A program made the position numbers and the translations under genes. The notes beneath the pieces were generated by a model. It was not told where the DNA came from. It did no database searches and was given only the letters and a program-made list of their open reading frames with translations. Below, piece by piece: positions 41,101 to 49,656 of a DNA stretch of 64,000 bases. Location: positions 1-64,000 of the IMG/VR virus record IMGVR_UViG_3300031787_000093; one strand, given 5' to 3'. This DNA is from a virus. Positions within the stretch are counted from its first letter, which is position 1. Each line of letters begins with the position of its first letter.

Positions 41101-42829
41101 TACTCCTACCAACAGATGCGATTGTTCGTTGTTCAAGCGTGTGTGTAATTGACTGAGCCCAAAGTGTAAGGTCCTCGTCTACTAGCTCGTCAATGTTTGC
41201 CAAAAACAAACGATTTGAATTTATACGTAAACTCTTGACTCTAGTTACCTTGGCAGTCAAAGCCAACAATTCGGGTATTGACAATGGAAAGTTATCTTGT
41301 CCATTATTGGTATGAGAGACATCGAGAGAAGTTTCATTTCCCAAGCGATACCGTTGTACCATTTGAGCAGTAAATGTTTCTCCCTCGTACTCAAGAGCAA
41401 CTAACTCAAAGTATGCAAATTCACCGGGAGGAATATTATTAATTCTCAGGTTGATTGCTTTATTTGTAAGTGTACCCGGCTCATCGCCTTTGATCTGAGA
41501 TGGTATAATCGTTGGTGCTTTATAAACGTTAAGCGGCCCTGTTGGGTACAAGTAATCTGTTCCAACAAAATCATCAGTTACAAAACGACCAGTGTAGCGT
41601 TTGTTGCCACACTTAAGAGAACCACCACCTTCTACAGTAGAAATATATTGTATAGTAGCTGAAGGGGTATCAACAAACAGCGTGGTTTCTTTATCAACTT
41701 TTGAAATGTCAATTGTTCCACCGTTTGATGTCAGAACCCCATCTTGAATATAAGGGTATGGAACACTCAGTGCTCTTGGTTTATTTACACCATCAGTCCA
41801 ATAGATATTTACATCTTGTGTACGTTTTTCTACTTGGGCTTGAATCTGATAATCAACATTAAAGTTAAGTTGCTTGGATCTAAGTAATCTGGTGTACGTG
41901 TAAGAATCAGTAGCGTTGTTGTACTGAACAACACCAATTTCACACAAACTTCTATATGGTGTATTAAAAGTAGAAGCCAAAAAATTACCAGTAGTAGAAA
42001 ATACAATAGTATCATTACCAACACTCTCCATGCCAATTATTTTAAACTTAGCAGGAGAAGTAATAAAGTTTACATACTCAGAAGTTTGAACTAAATAATC
42101 AACTACATTACCGCTTTCTTGTATTTCAAAGTCACCAAATGTAGGATGAGTAACATCAAAATAAGCCGTTGAAGCACTAGTGTAAGTAACTGCAGAATAA
42201 GCAAACGTAGCACTAAGCGTTGTTAACATTGTCTGAACCTGAGACACCAGTGAAGTAAGCGGAGCCAAGTATATTGTTTGAGTTCCAGAACCAACGCTTG
42301 TAAGATTCACTAAACTAGTCAGTGCAGCATTTGTGTGAAGCTCAATCAAAACAGATGTAACAACTTTCACGAAGTAAGCTTGACCGTTGACAAGCGGTGC
42401 AGCTGGAGTTCCGAATGGATTGTAATAAGTTACTATATTACCATTAGAAAGACCGTGAGGAGAAGCAAAAACTAAACGATCATTTACAATGTCAACACTA
42501 CCTATAATCAAGCTGGTCGCAGCAAAACTTCCAGCAAATGACTGAGTACCAACAATAGCACCAGTGCCGTTAATCACAGTGATACTTCCATCAAAACTTG
42601 GGTTAGTGGCATCGAGAAACAACCTCCAAGTTGCTACAGATGTAGTTGGGTCAGGTATGGTTACTTTTAATGAGTTGCCTGATACAGGAGTAACACCGGT
42701 CATATTAAAACCAGTATCGTCTCTGTGTCTAATATTTTGGGCATCTATATAATTACCACCAGATACTAACTGCAAGTCAGTATCCTTGTCCATAAAACCG
42801 TTTTGAAGTAATCTTACAATCTGCGACAT
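38111..42829 (-). CDS. Large tail stabilisation-type protein (1572 aa)
   Basis: The N terminus NGFMDKDTDLQLVSGGNYIDAQNIRHRDD matches the start pattern of the stabilisation/tail proteins of crAss-like phages (DKDxDLRLxPxGxYxDAxNxR). The rest is beta-rich with low cysteine and no enzymatic signature, compatible with repeated propeller-like domains. It follows the three small neck proteins, as in crAss-like genomes, and likely forms part of the short tail or tail barrel. A confident fold assignment is not possible by eye. Confidence 0.75.
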   Translation of the reverse strand: MSQIVRLLQNGFMDKDTDLQLVSGGNYIDAQNIRHRDDTGFNMTGVTPVSGNSLKVTIPDPTTSVATWRLFLDATNPSFDGSITVINGTGAIVGTQSFAGSFAATSLIIGSVDIVNDRLVFASPHGLSNGNIVTYYNPFGTPAAPLVNGQAYFVKVVTSVLIELHTNAALTSLVNLTSVGSGTQTIYLAPLTSLVSQVQTMLTTLSATFAYSAVTYTSASTAYFDVTHPTFGDFEIQESGNVVDYLVQTSEYVNFITSPAKFKIIGMESVGNDTIVFSTTGNFLASTFNTPYRSLCEIGVVQYNNATDSYTYTRLLRSKQLNFNVDYQIQAQVEKRTQDVNIYWTDGVNKPRALSVPYPYIQDGVLTSNGGTIDISKVDKETTLFVDTPSATIQYISTVEGGGSLKCGNKRYTGRFVTDDFVGTDYLYPTGPLNVYKAPTIIPSQIKGDEPGTLTNKAINLRINNIPPGEFAYFELVALEYEGETFTAQMVQRYRLGNETSLDVSHTNNGQDNFPLSIPELLALTAKVTRVKSLRINSNRLFLANIDELVDEDLTLWAQSITHTLEQRTIASVGRSNRFGKNDCNKTFPNYEFGEFQDPQNVLSYTGYMMNDTYRFGIQVQWKETGKWSSPYWIDDIRFDTTATNCTTPNRRSANNITTTNFTNLDSTLTYIVYPSFGNIDLNYQINGQPLYRLIKGYRIVRADRIPEVLATGILIGGVEDHNSIGARHLIPYHKDVVRTPAFTFSTYPANYCRRDHSTNFRVNPYQNDIQLGATDAASYGYFHSPDFYFNQGEYTFAAGDKLMVLSVPVPYDEYTLQGFSTGDYESVYQEYTGYFDNTLRAYTAVNITDARNFRTGENRAWDVFDKVKNGISVPPEGRSYANVNPFYSNQKACTVFKLATNIRSAFPGETGLFATGSGTYDKEGLVYCQIFRDRGNTAKYPSDKKQTVYETTNHIVILTGNERGVQNNIAVYGGDVFTQKSHLKTRMSTYNELHYGFGLGYSFYSQNRSNTQMFYTLEHNLEHAGPGYIYPQYMETTVTGLAESGYKRAGNAYIRDWSPTFSGVTTLGSIVVTYVQLEQGTWGTGLLYWLEQWPEVDNQNNYDSQYNIIDNVFTENGYDPDSTWDGKRPASIRWSQVKSTGSEKDNYRVFKPIDVVDLDMNQGEIVELESVNGNLYSLQPNSFTRHYVGDSQMLMTDQGTEIVLGSGGVLTNKGQQLSSFGATNKTAVTKGKTFSGDENLYWYNSETKKIVRFGGDGTRVLSDKGLMSFLINNTAWHTDALRVISGQGVTAGYNQRFYEAMFTFKAVDPTIQEFQKFTDTTYSTYVQYPQNTLVVVSHQGDVTNFNYYLEDDTADRHISGVPFIYRKKNTATDTANTVPYFGPSWSNNWDKLTPDTHPQYYKIFTLVYDEVKNGFICFHSMWPNIMATRGNTVYTTKPNEQNKIYVHNTGNYNTFYDTQYNGHIEGVVNIDPNLSKTFEAVQVVSDTTPDRLDFATRDHISFLTSAEFEELEDFYYAPVKNDSTGTGVNSGDTSRLWGRYLKVKMRFAPNLFQKLINYVVKYRANPRLYNR

Positions 42830-42831
42830 AA

Positions 42832-43323
42832 TTACATGTTAGCTCCTCGCTGAAGTTGGTATTCACGCTTGTAATTATCCATTACAGGTGCGTAACGCTC
42901 GAAATGTCTACGAGAGTACTTCCAGCCAATATAAGCAACTAGCATTCTCTCCCACTCATCTTTTAAATATACGTTACCAGCCTGATCAACTGGGAATCCT
43001 TTATACTCAATTACAAACTTAGAACCATTTGGAATTTCTAAAGCTGAGTTAAAAATAACATGCTCGTTTTGAATTTCGTAATCGTAATGCTCACAATATT
43101 GTGCACCTTCACAAGTACGAACTACATTTATCTTTACCCACCCTTCAGGTAATGGAAGTCTCGAGTCTATAACTTCATCAGTTACTGAGTAATAACGTAG
43201 GTTACTACCGGAACGGAATGTCTTAAGTACTTGGTTTATAAGTACCTTGAACCACAAAGCGTTTTCAGAATAACTAACTTGTAATTCTTCACAAGCAGCA
43301 GCTATAACGTCTTCGATTTTCAT
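42832..43323 (-). CDS. Neck or tail ring protein (163 aa)
   Basis: 163 residues: helical N terminus (IEDVIAAACEELQVSY), a beta middle with LPLPEGWVKINVVRT and a helical end (ERMLVAYIGWKYSRRHF). Size, order and fold pattern fit ring or tail-adaptor proteins between portal and tail. Two bases separate it from the large tail gene. Not identified by motif. Confidence 0.6.
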   Translation of the reverse strand: MKIEDVIAAACEELQVSYSENALWFKVLINQVLKTFRSGSNLRYYSVTDEVIDSRLPLPEGWVKINVVRTCEGAQYCEHYDYEIQNEHVIFNSALEIPNGSKFVIEYKGFPVDQAGNVYLKDEWERMLVAYIGWKYSRRHFERYAPVMDNYKREYQLQRGANM

Positions 43324-43327
43324 TCAA

Positions 43328-43984
43328 TTAATTTGGTTTGTTTGGAACAGTATCCAAAGAATCTGAAATTACATCCGCTGTACGAACCATTTGTCTCATC
43401 AATTCGTTAGTTACAGCATTTACAATATCGTTTTCTAACGCAGCGTCAATAGGATATTGGTCTACATCTTTACGATAGTTAGGTACTTCAGTTGGATCAT
43501 TAAAAAAAGCTTTAATTAAAAGCTTCGTTTGCTTTGGGTTTTTATATAATAAAATATAAAACTTACCATCATAATCGGCTTGATAATCCCACACTATTCC
43601 TTTTTCTTTCTGGAAAAGAGAGTGCATAGATAAAGCTGTATAGTTTGAACGAATACGAATAAACGGTTTCTGTTGATTAATGTGTCCAACATATACAAAA
43701 CCGTCATGTCTATCATCAAGCCTAATAACAGTAGGGCAAGGGAATCTAACAACGTCACAGTCTGGGTCTACTAAACTTTCTAAAATTTCTACACTGTATG
43801 CTTGTACACAGGCTTCGTTGATTCTGTCAAACATCGGCTGTCTACTACTTGCAGACAAAATTGATGCTCTGGCAGTGTGAATTTTTGATTCAATGTACAG
43901 TGAATCAAAACGCATTTCATCTGTGGTATTACCTCCGTTTACGTTGGAAGTAATACGATGTACAATTTCATTAAGTGTACTCAT
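43328..43984 (-). CDS. Neck or tail ring protein (218 aa)
   Basis: 218 residues with a helical start (LNEIVHRITSNVNGG), a beta-rich core (YVGHINQQKPFIRIRSNYTALS) and a helical end (AALENDIVNAVTNELMRQMVRTAD). It lies in the ring-protein series between capsid genes and the tail gene. The fold pattern and place are the only evidence. Confidence 0.6.
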   Translation of the reverse strand: MSTLNEIVHRITSNVNGGNTTDEMRFDSLYIESKIHTARASILSASSRQPMFDRINEACVQAYSVEILESLVDPDCDVVRFPCPTVIRLDDRHDGFVYVGHINQQKPFIRIRSNYTALSMHSLFQKEKGIVWDYQADYDGKFYILLYKNPKQTKLLIKAFFNDPTEVPNYRKDVDQYPIDAALENDIVNAVTNELMRQMVRTADVISDSLDTVPNKPN

Positions 43985-43987
43985 ACA

Positions 43988-44812
43988 TTAAGGGTTTAAC
44001 GCAATATCCTGAGCAGCATTCTGGCGTTGTTCCATATCTCGAACTTGTCCAGCGTAAGTCATGACGCACTCGTCAGCTAAACGATACAGAAACTTTTCAG
44101 TGTATGCTGTGATCTGCGTAGATCCAGTAGATACAAAAATGTGTCCGTTTGTTGTTGTTGGTTGAGCAAAGTAATCAATTACGATTGCATCAGGTTGTGG
44201 AAACAAATACAATGCTTTGTTATTGTTTGCTCCTACGATGCGGTTTTGCAATTGATACTTTGGGTGAAATACAGTGGGGGCATGATAAACATCACGCTTT
44301 CTATCTGAAAAATATGGGGTTGCTTCAAATGTTCTAACCAAATACACTGCTGCACTTGGGTCAATAGTTGAAGCACTGCTAACAGTAAAATTCAATTTGG
44401 TAGTAGCCGTAACTGTTCCAGTAACAGATAATACTTTAATCTGATCCCCAACTCTCACAGTGTGACCACTGGATGAAAAGACGGTTGTGTACGGACCCGA
44501 GCCAGTAGTCACACGTGCAAGAGCACCTAGAAGGGTATTATAAGTACAGGCTACACGAAACAAATGCATGTATGTCCTGTCTAAGCCACTCAGATCGAAA
44601 TACGGATTCGATACTGATTTAACTTCATCTTTAATTAAAAGGCTCCAGAGTTCATCGTATTCTTTTTGTGAATCCAAATCCCTGTAAACCCTTTCACACA
44701 ATCGATAAATGGTATCTTCAATAATACGATCAGCTTTAGTGGTATCAATGTACGCACTGTAAGCCTTATCGATTTTTTGCTGAAGAAGTGTATAGAATTG
44801 TGCTCCGGTCAT
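43988..44812 (-). CDS. Neck or tail ring protein (274 aa)
   Basis: 274 residues. The helical N terminus (FYTLLQQKIDKAYSAYIDTTKADRIIEDTIYRL) and beta core (GDQIKVLSVTGTVTATTKLNF) with a helical end are in keeping with head-to-tail connector proteins. TATATTTG is six bases before the ATG. It heads the neck/tail group after the NinG-like gene. Confidence 0.6.
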   Translation of the reverse strand: MTGAQFYTLLQQKIDKAYSAYIDTTKADRIIEDTIYRLCERVYRDLDSQKEYDELWSLLIKDEVKSVSNPYFDLSGLDRTYMHLFRVACTYNTLLGALARVTTGSGPYTTVFSSSGHTVRVGDQIKVLSVTGTVTATTKLNFTVSSASTIDPSAAVYLVRTFEATPYFSDRKRDVYHAPTVFHPKYQLQNRIVGANNNKALYLFPQPDAIVIDYFAQPTTTNGHIFVSTGSTQITAYTEKFLYRLADECVMTYAGQVRDMEQRQNAAQDIALNP

Positions 44813-44818
44813 TTAACA

Positions 44819-44826
44819 CAAATATA
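44819..44826 (-). promoter_or_regulatory. TATATTTG element six bases before the ring-protein gene
   Basis: TATATTTG, TGTTAA, ATG on the minus strand in the 28-base gap after the NinG-like gene. No -33 TTG at a standard distance. Confidence 0.35.
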
Positions 44827-44840
44827 CAAAAGATTTATTT

Positions 44841-45440
44841 TTAATCGAATATATCTTTTTGCTTCTTAAGACTATCTACTTTTTCTTTGAAGTATTCTAT
44901 CATTTCAACCATTTCTTCAGGTAAAAATTTATGGACTATCTTAGATTTTTGAACTATTAAATCTGCAATCCCCTGCCCATATTTTTTATCGATTCGTTTA
45001 CCAAACTCGTATTGCATGCCACTCATGCCAACGTTACACGCATAACACTGGGGAGCACAATTCAATGGATCAAATCTGGTTGACATGAAACGCCTAGATT
45101 GAAAGTGACCATTCTGAATAGCTTTGTAATGATGAACTCCATCGCAGGTAAAACACTTCACCATGCCTTGTTTGTTCGCACCTTCTAATCTAATAAACAA
45201 TGAGAATATAGCGTCTAGTTTTTTAGTCAGTTGCGAAATACTCATGCGTTTTTTCTCACGCTTGACAGCTCTGCGTTCTTTTGCTTTTGCTTCAGTTGCT
45301 TTCTTAACACAAGTGGAACAAAGCTTCTTAGCTTTATTTGCATGTGGTCGTTTTCTATTGCAGCCGGAGCAAATAGTTTCCTTTACAGGTTTCTCTGAAA
45401 CCCCCTTCACTGGAATTTTCTTTTCTTTTTTCTGGATCAT
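44841..45440 (-). CDS. ninG: NinG/Rap-like HNH-type nuclease (199 aa)
   Basis: The N-terminal third has two zinc-knuckle-like pairs (ICSGCNRKRPH, LCSTCVKKA). The core KCFTCDGVHHYKAIQNGHFQSRRFMSTRFDPLNCAPQCYACN fits the NinG family, with HFxSRR, TRF-D-N and QCYACN and zinc-binding cysteines. NinG/Rap proteins cut branched DNA and assist recombination. Here the gene is placed inside the virion block between capsid and neck genes, preceded by a terminator at 45462-45477. A role in trimming branched DNA before packaging is possible. Confidence 0.8.
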   Translation of the reverse strand: MIQKKEKKIPVKGVSEKPVKETICSGCNRKRPHANKAKKLCSTCVKKATEAKAKERRAVKREKKRMSISQLTKKLDAIFSLFIRLEGANKQGMVKCFTCDGVHHYKAIQNGHFQSRRFMSTRFDPLNCAPQCYACNVGMSGMQYEFGKRIDKKYGQGIADLIVQKSKIVHKFLPEEMVEMIEYFKEKVDSLKKQKDIFD

Positions 45441-45455
45441 AAATTTACTTTAAAC

Positions 45456-45480
45456 TAAAAACCCCTCTGATGAGGGGCTC
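45456..45480 (-). terminator. Intrinsic terminator after the 45510-46373 gene
   Basis: Stem CCCCTC (45462-45467) / GAGGGG (45472-45477) with loop TGAT. On the minus strand the stem is followed by TTTTTAG. It lies 33 bases past the stop of the 45510-46373 gene and before the NinG-like gene. Confidence 0.8.
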
Positions 45481-45509
45481 TTAGCTCTAATCATGAAAAC
45501 CAATTAATA

Positions 45510-46373
45510 TTACACAGTCAGTGAGTCTACAATGGCTGTCTTTTTCTCTCTAGATTTCTTAACCTCCTTGATTTTTTCTGCAACGACTTCAGTTACATCG
45601 TTTTTAGTCATGTCATCAAGTTTTTCGCTTGGCTCAGAAATATACTTATCTACTTCAACTTTAATAAAGCCGTAGAAGAAATCTTTATCGCTCTGGCACA
45701 TGTCGATTACATCACGCTCGTTAGTTCCGAGAGTTCTGCCTCCGACACGGTAGTATCCATTTTCAAGTTTGATAACTCCAAGTGTGATTGCTTTTTGAGC
45801 ATACACTTTTACTTTGCGATCGGTATCAGCAGACTCATAAAAATGTTCAAATACGTTTTTACGAGTTATAGCATCACCGGTCAAATTGGGGCCAATCAAA
45901 CGACTGATCAATTCTTTGTGAGTCAAACCTCTTGCATCGATTCCCAATGCAAAAGCTAGATCACTCTTTTCTGCGAACGACAAATCTAAACACTTAATTG
46001 CAATGTCCAAGTTTTCAATCATGCTGCCAACCTCGTTGTCAACAATCTTGTGCTGAAGGACACAATTAAATAACGCATTAATGAAGTTAGGGTTTTCGTG
46101 GCCCTCAACTTTAACTAATGGGTGATTCATGTAAAAATCAACTACTGCCAATTCATAAGCATTTGTATCATCATACTCTAAAGTGTAAGTGGACGCATCG
46201 TTAAGCAATACATCAAATTGCTTAAACGAACCATCTTGCTCGAAGTCTGAGATAACACGCTTACCGTTTTCTACACAGTAAAGATGTTTACGAGAAACTT
46301 TGTCATAATAACTCCCTTGAAGAGTATAGGTTCCCTTAGGAGTTCGTGCCGATAAAAGTAGTTTGCGGATCAT
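45510..46373 (-). CDS. Unidentified virion-block protein (287 aa)
   Basis: 287 residues. The N-terminal 60 look like a small beta domain (LLSARTPKGTYTLQGSYYDKVSRKHLYCVENGKRV). The central part is helical (NALFNCVLQHKIVDNEVGSMIENL), and the C terminus is charged helix. The gene is bracketed by terminators at both ends, so it may form its own transcription unit. No family is recognised; a capsid accessory or assembly role is likely from position. Confidence 0.6.
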   Translation of the reverse strand: MIRKLLLSARTPKGTYTLQGSYYDKVSRKHLYCVENGKRVISDFEQDGSFKQFDVLLNDASTYTLEYDDTNAYELAVVDFYMNHPLVKVEGHENPNFINALFNCVLQHKIVDNEVGSMIENLDIAIKCLDLSFAEKSDLAFALGIDARGLTHKELISRLIGPNLTGDAITRKNVFEHFYESADTDRKVKVYAQKAITLGVIKLENGYYRVGGRTLGTNERDVIDMCQSDKDFFYGFIKVEVDKYISEPSEKLDDMTKNDVTEVVAEKIKEVKKSREKKTAIVDSLTV

Positions 46374-46411
46374 AAATATTTTAACGAAGATAGTTATTTT
46401 CTATTAAAAAC

Positions 46412-46440
46412 AAAAAAGGGGGAGCTGACTCCCCCTTTTT
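46412..46440. terminator. Strong bidirectional intrinsic terminator after the capsid genes
   Basis: Stem GGGGGAG (46418-46424) / CTCCCCC (46429-46435) with loop CTGA, flanked by AAAAAA and TTTTT, so it can end transcription in both directions. It lies 12 bases past the stop of the 46453-47196 gene and would insulate the highly expressed capsid genes. Confidence 0.9.
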
Positions 46441-46452
46441 AAATACTCTAGA

Positions 46453-47196
46453 TTACAAGTTGTAAGCAGGAGTAGAGAACGGAGCATCACGGAAGGTAGT
46501 ACCTAACGCAGTGATCAACGTTGTTTGAGTAGTTCTAATCCAAATAGTCTGCTCAAGGAATTCTTGACCGGGGTTAACGTGTCCAGAAACATTACCTTGT
46601 TTAACCTTGAATACAAACTTAGTGTAAGTAGCACCAGCTATTGCACTTGACAAACCACGTAGTTGCAATTCAGCAGCCAAACCGTAAGGCTTAGCAAACG
46701 CTGTACCTGCTCCAAAACTTACAGCACCAGCACCAGAGTTGATGATGTTAATGTTCTGAGGAACAGTTGTGTTTGAAGTAACGGTTACTACCGCAGCAGC
46801 AGCTGAAGCAGTTACACCAAAGTAAGCACCAATGGCGTTGATTACGTTAGCCAAACCAGTTGCAACGTCAGAAGCAACCGCAGTAGCAGCTGTAAACTGA
46901 GCATCAAATGATACTAGAACAGGACCGAAGAAACCCCAGTCAGACTCTTTGAACACTTGAATGGTCAATTTATAAATTGTACCAATTACAGGAGTACCTG
47001 TAACAGTAACTGGGATAGAACGTTGAGTACCGGCAGCACCGGGAACAACTTCCATACCAAAGATACCAGCTACATCCATAGGAATAATCCTAGTCGCATC
47101 TAAGTTGTTGATGTCTACACCAACACGTACAAAGTGCAGTCTACCGTTATCCACGGCAAGAGTAGCTGCATCATTAATTAAAGCTTGAACTTGCAT
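46453..47196 (-). CDS. Capsid accessory or decoration protein candidate (247 aa)
   Basis: 247 residues, rich in Ala, Val, Thr and Gly, with a beta-sandwich pattern (SIPVTVTGTPVIGTIYKLTIQVF; AAAVVTVTSNTTVPQNINIIN). It lies 12 bases after the major capsid gene, and a strong terminator follows. This suggests high expression and a head decoration role; no motif proves it. Confidence 0.65.
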   Translation of the reverse strand: MQVQALINDAATLAVDNGRLHFVRVGVDINNLDATRIIPMDVAGIFGMEVVPGAAGTQRSIPVTVTGTPVIGTIYKLTIQVFKESDWGFFGPVLVSFDAQFTAATAVASDVATGLANVINAIGAYFGVTASAAAAVVTVTSNTTVPQNINIINSGAGAVSFGAGTAFAKPYGLAAELQLRGLSSAIAGATYTKFVFKVKQGNVSGHVNPGQEFLEQTIWIRTTQTTLITALGTTFRDAPFSTPAYNL

Positions 47197-47208
47197 TTTC
47201 GTAAAAAA

Positions 47209-48570
47209 TTAAGCGATTAATTCAATCAGTCCGCAACGCTCAGCAGCAACATACAGACCGCAATCAGAAAGAATGTGGAAGTCCACACCATCAACATCGC
47301 TTGAAGACAAAGAACCACTCAAACCATTAGCAAGAGCTTGCTTGATGGTAGAAGGATTAGAATCTTGCAAACCGATCATACCGGGTACGTAAGCAGCCAA
47401 CATCTCATCATTGTTGAAGTGATACTTCTGCAAAGGAGAAATTGAACCGCTACCATCAGCAGCAGGGATTGGAGTTAAATCCAACACATACATGCTGTGA
47501 GACATACGAGGCTTACCAGTAACACCAGACAAATCGCCTTTGAATGCATCGTCATCCAACAATGCCCAACGAACGAAGTCAATCTTGATACCAGCATAGC
47601 TGTAAGTCATTACGTTCAAACCTTCAACTGAAACCCCACCCAAAGTATTTTGGTTACCAGCATACTGGATATAAGGAGACAACAAGGTTTGCAAACGAGC
47701 CATCATAGCAGTACCCATCATCGCAACTAAGTTACGACCGTTCTCGGCACTCTTACGAACCAAAGTTTCCAAGAAATCATTCAATTGAGTCTGAGTGATT
47801 TCAGTGGTCAAAGGCAAGTAAACTCCACCGTTGTTGATGATAGACCAACGAAGACCGGCAGTGGTGAAAGATTCACCTTGAGGACCGTTTACAACAGCAC
47901 GCTCAGAGAACGCATATTTGAACTCCAAGCTCTTAGAGAACTTACGAAGAGTCAAATCGTCATATGAACGATACCAGAAATCACCTTGCCACTTCACGAA
48001 AGAAGCAGAACGATCACGACGTGCTTGGCTAGAGCTTTCACGAGTGATAGCAGTGTAGGTGAAATCAGTCTGAGGAACAAAGTTCAACGGAGATTTACCA
48101 TTGCTATAACGGTTTGCACTAGAGTCAAACAACGACTTACAGATGCTACCTGCTAAGAAGTGATTAGCGATAACCAAAGTGGTATTCACACGCTTTACGA
48201 TAATCTGGTTACTACCAGAAGAAGGCTTGTCAATTACGATAGCCTGAACCATATTAGCGTCAGCAACGATGTCTCCAACACGGAAGTTAGAAGCATCATC
48301 TAAATTTACCAACAAAGCTTCACCTACAGCATACCCAGTTGGGGTAGTAGAAGCAGCAGAAATACGAGAATAAACAGAAAGATTTCCAAGTGCACTGATT
48401 TCTACTTTCGGCTGAGGAGTCGAAATAGAAGAAGACAATTTAGAAGTCAACTGAGTCAAAACATTGTACCCATAATCTTGGGCGTAAACCATTGCCATTT
48501 TATTGGGCAAGCTCAACCCCCTAAGGAGGAGCGACTGGTTCAAATCGAGGTTAGTAACTGGACTTGCCAT
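47209..48570 (-). CDS. Major capsid protein (453 aa)
   Basis: 453 residues in the invariant order portal, scaffold, capsid. Features consistent with an HK97-like capsid: an N-terminal arm (ALNLNQ-type SPVTNLDLNQSLLLRGLSLPNKM), a long central helix near 280 (QTQLNDFLETLVRKSAENGRNLVAMMGTAMMARLQ) and a beta-rich end. Size agrees with capsid proteins of crAss-like phages. It builds the icosahedral head. Assigned by synteny and composition, since capsid proteins lack short motifs. Confidence 0.8.
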   Translation of the reverse strand: MASPVTNLDLNQSLLLRGLSLPNKMAMVYAQDYGYNVLTQLTSKLSSSISTPQPKVEISALGNLSVYSRISAASTTPTGYAVGEALLVNLDDASNFRVGDIVADANMVQAIVIDKPSSGSNQIIVKRVNTTLVIANHFLAGSICKSLFDSSANRYSNGKSPLNFVPQTDFTYTAITRESSSQARRDRSASFVKWQGDFWYRSYDDLTLRKFSKSLEFKYAFSERAVVNGPQGESFTTAGLRWSIINNGGVYLPLTTEITQTQLNDFLETLVRKSAENGRNLVAMMGTAMMARLQTLLSPYIQYAGNQNTLGGVSVEGLNVMTYSYAGIKIDFVRWALLDDDAFKGDLSGVTGKPRMSHSMYVLDLTPIPAADGSGSISPLQKYHFNNDEMLAAYVPGMIGLQDSNPSTIKQALANGLSGSLSSSDVDGVDFHILSDCGLYVAAERCGLIELIA

Positions 48571-48583
48571 TTTATTTTTTTAT

Positions 48584-49600
48584 TTATCTTTTTTTGGCGT
48601 TTAGGTAAGCGTTGAACGCATCGTCAGCTCCGGTTGTTTTCATTCCGGCATTAGCATTAGTTGGTCCACCACCACTAGACGGATTTGTTGTCGCCATCAA
48701 CATTTCTTTCCGACCAGCATTCTTGGCTGCAGTTACGTTAGCACGGACGATATCCTTTCCATACAAACGCCACAATGCAAAGTCAGCCATCAACTCTGCA
48801 TCTATTGATCCATCAGGTCGATTTAAAGAGATTTCTTTCTTCAAGAAATTTGAGATTTTGGTCGACATTTCGTCCGTCACCTTAAATCCGTACATTTCTT
48901 TTCCTGAAATTTCTTTTGCGATCTGATCGATCTCGCTCTCGAAACGTTGTACAGTCTGTTGAATTTTGTCATTCTTAGTATTAGATACCTGAGTAAGTTG
49001 TTTCAACTTCGACTCGGACTGTTGTAAGAATGTGTTTCTGTATTCCTGTACTAGTTTCTTACGCTGGAATAATGACATCTGGTTGAACTCTTCAACAGCA
49101 GATGCGTAGTCATCCCCATCAAATCCTTCCAATTGTTTAAGACCCATTTCAATAATGGTTACGTCATCCATGGAAGCATAATCGGGAACATTCATTTCAC
49201 TGATAAAATCTTTCAATGTCTTTCCAGACTTCTTGAATTCTTTTAACAGTTTAATATCTTCATCCTCATCTACAACAGGAGCCGGATCTTTAGGTGGATC
49301 ATTTGGCTTTGGTGTAGGAGGATCAACATTTTCAGTTTTTTCGTACCAAGGAACATCATCAGGGTCAACCGGGGGATCTGCTGCTGGATCAGCAGGTGGC
49401 TGATTTTGAGCGGACTGTGTTACCGCATCAGTAATTTGATCGTTTACAGCTGTAGGAAAAGCTCCGACAGGAGGTTGGGGATCAGCTGGCGACTGAGGAT
49501 CGGCAGGTGGTTGAGGATCAGCTGTACCAGTTGCAGCAGGATTTTGTTGCTGCTGTTGCTGTTGTTGCTGCTTGATTTGTTGTTCGATAGTATCGTACAT
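48584..49600 (-). CDS. Scaffold or capsid-assembly protein candidate (338 aa)
   Basis: An N-terminal polyglutamine run (residues about 7-19) and proline-rich PADPQ repeats, then an acidic helical core (KLLKEFKKSGKTLKDFI; QSESKLKQLTQVSNTKNDKIQ) with coiled-coil character. Highly charged, helical, immediately upstream of the capsid gene: typical of a scaffold. The polyQ and PADPQ tracts are repeat-encoded and may vary in length between relatives. Confidence 0.7.
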   Translation of the reverse strand: MYDTIEQQIKQQQQQQQQQNPAATGTADPQPPADPQSPADPQPPVGAFPTAVNDQITDAVTQSAQNQPPADPAADPPVDPDDVPWYEKTENVDPPTPKPNDPPKDPAPVVDEDEDIKLLKEFKKSGKTLKDFISEMNVPDYASMDDVTIIEMGLKQLEGFDGDDYASAVEEFNQMSLFQRKKLVQEYRNTFLQQSESKLKQLTQVSNTKNDKIQQTVQRFESEIDQIAKEISGKEMYGFKVTDEMSTKISNFLKKEISLNRPDGSIDAELMADFALWRLYGKDIVRANVTAAKNAGRKEMLMATTNPSSGGGPTNANAGMKTTGADDAFNAYLNAKKR

Positions 49601-49606
49601 ATGTTA

Positions 49607-49635
49607 CAAAATTATATAAAATTTTTAATTTCCAA
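49607..49635 (-). promoter_or_regulatory. Bacteroidota-type promoter candidate before scaffold and capsid genes
   Basis: On the minus strand: TTG (49633-49635), 18 bases, TAATTTTG (49607-49614), six bases, ATG at 49600. A start just downstream of the -7 element would give an almost leaderless message. Confidence 0.45.
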
Positions 49636-49656
49636 GTGTGTTCACAAAAATATACA

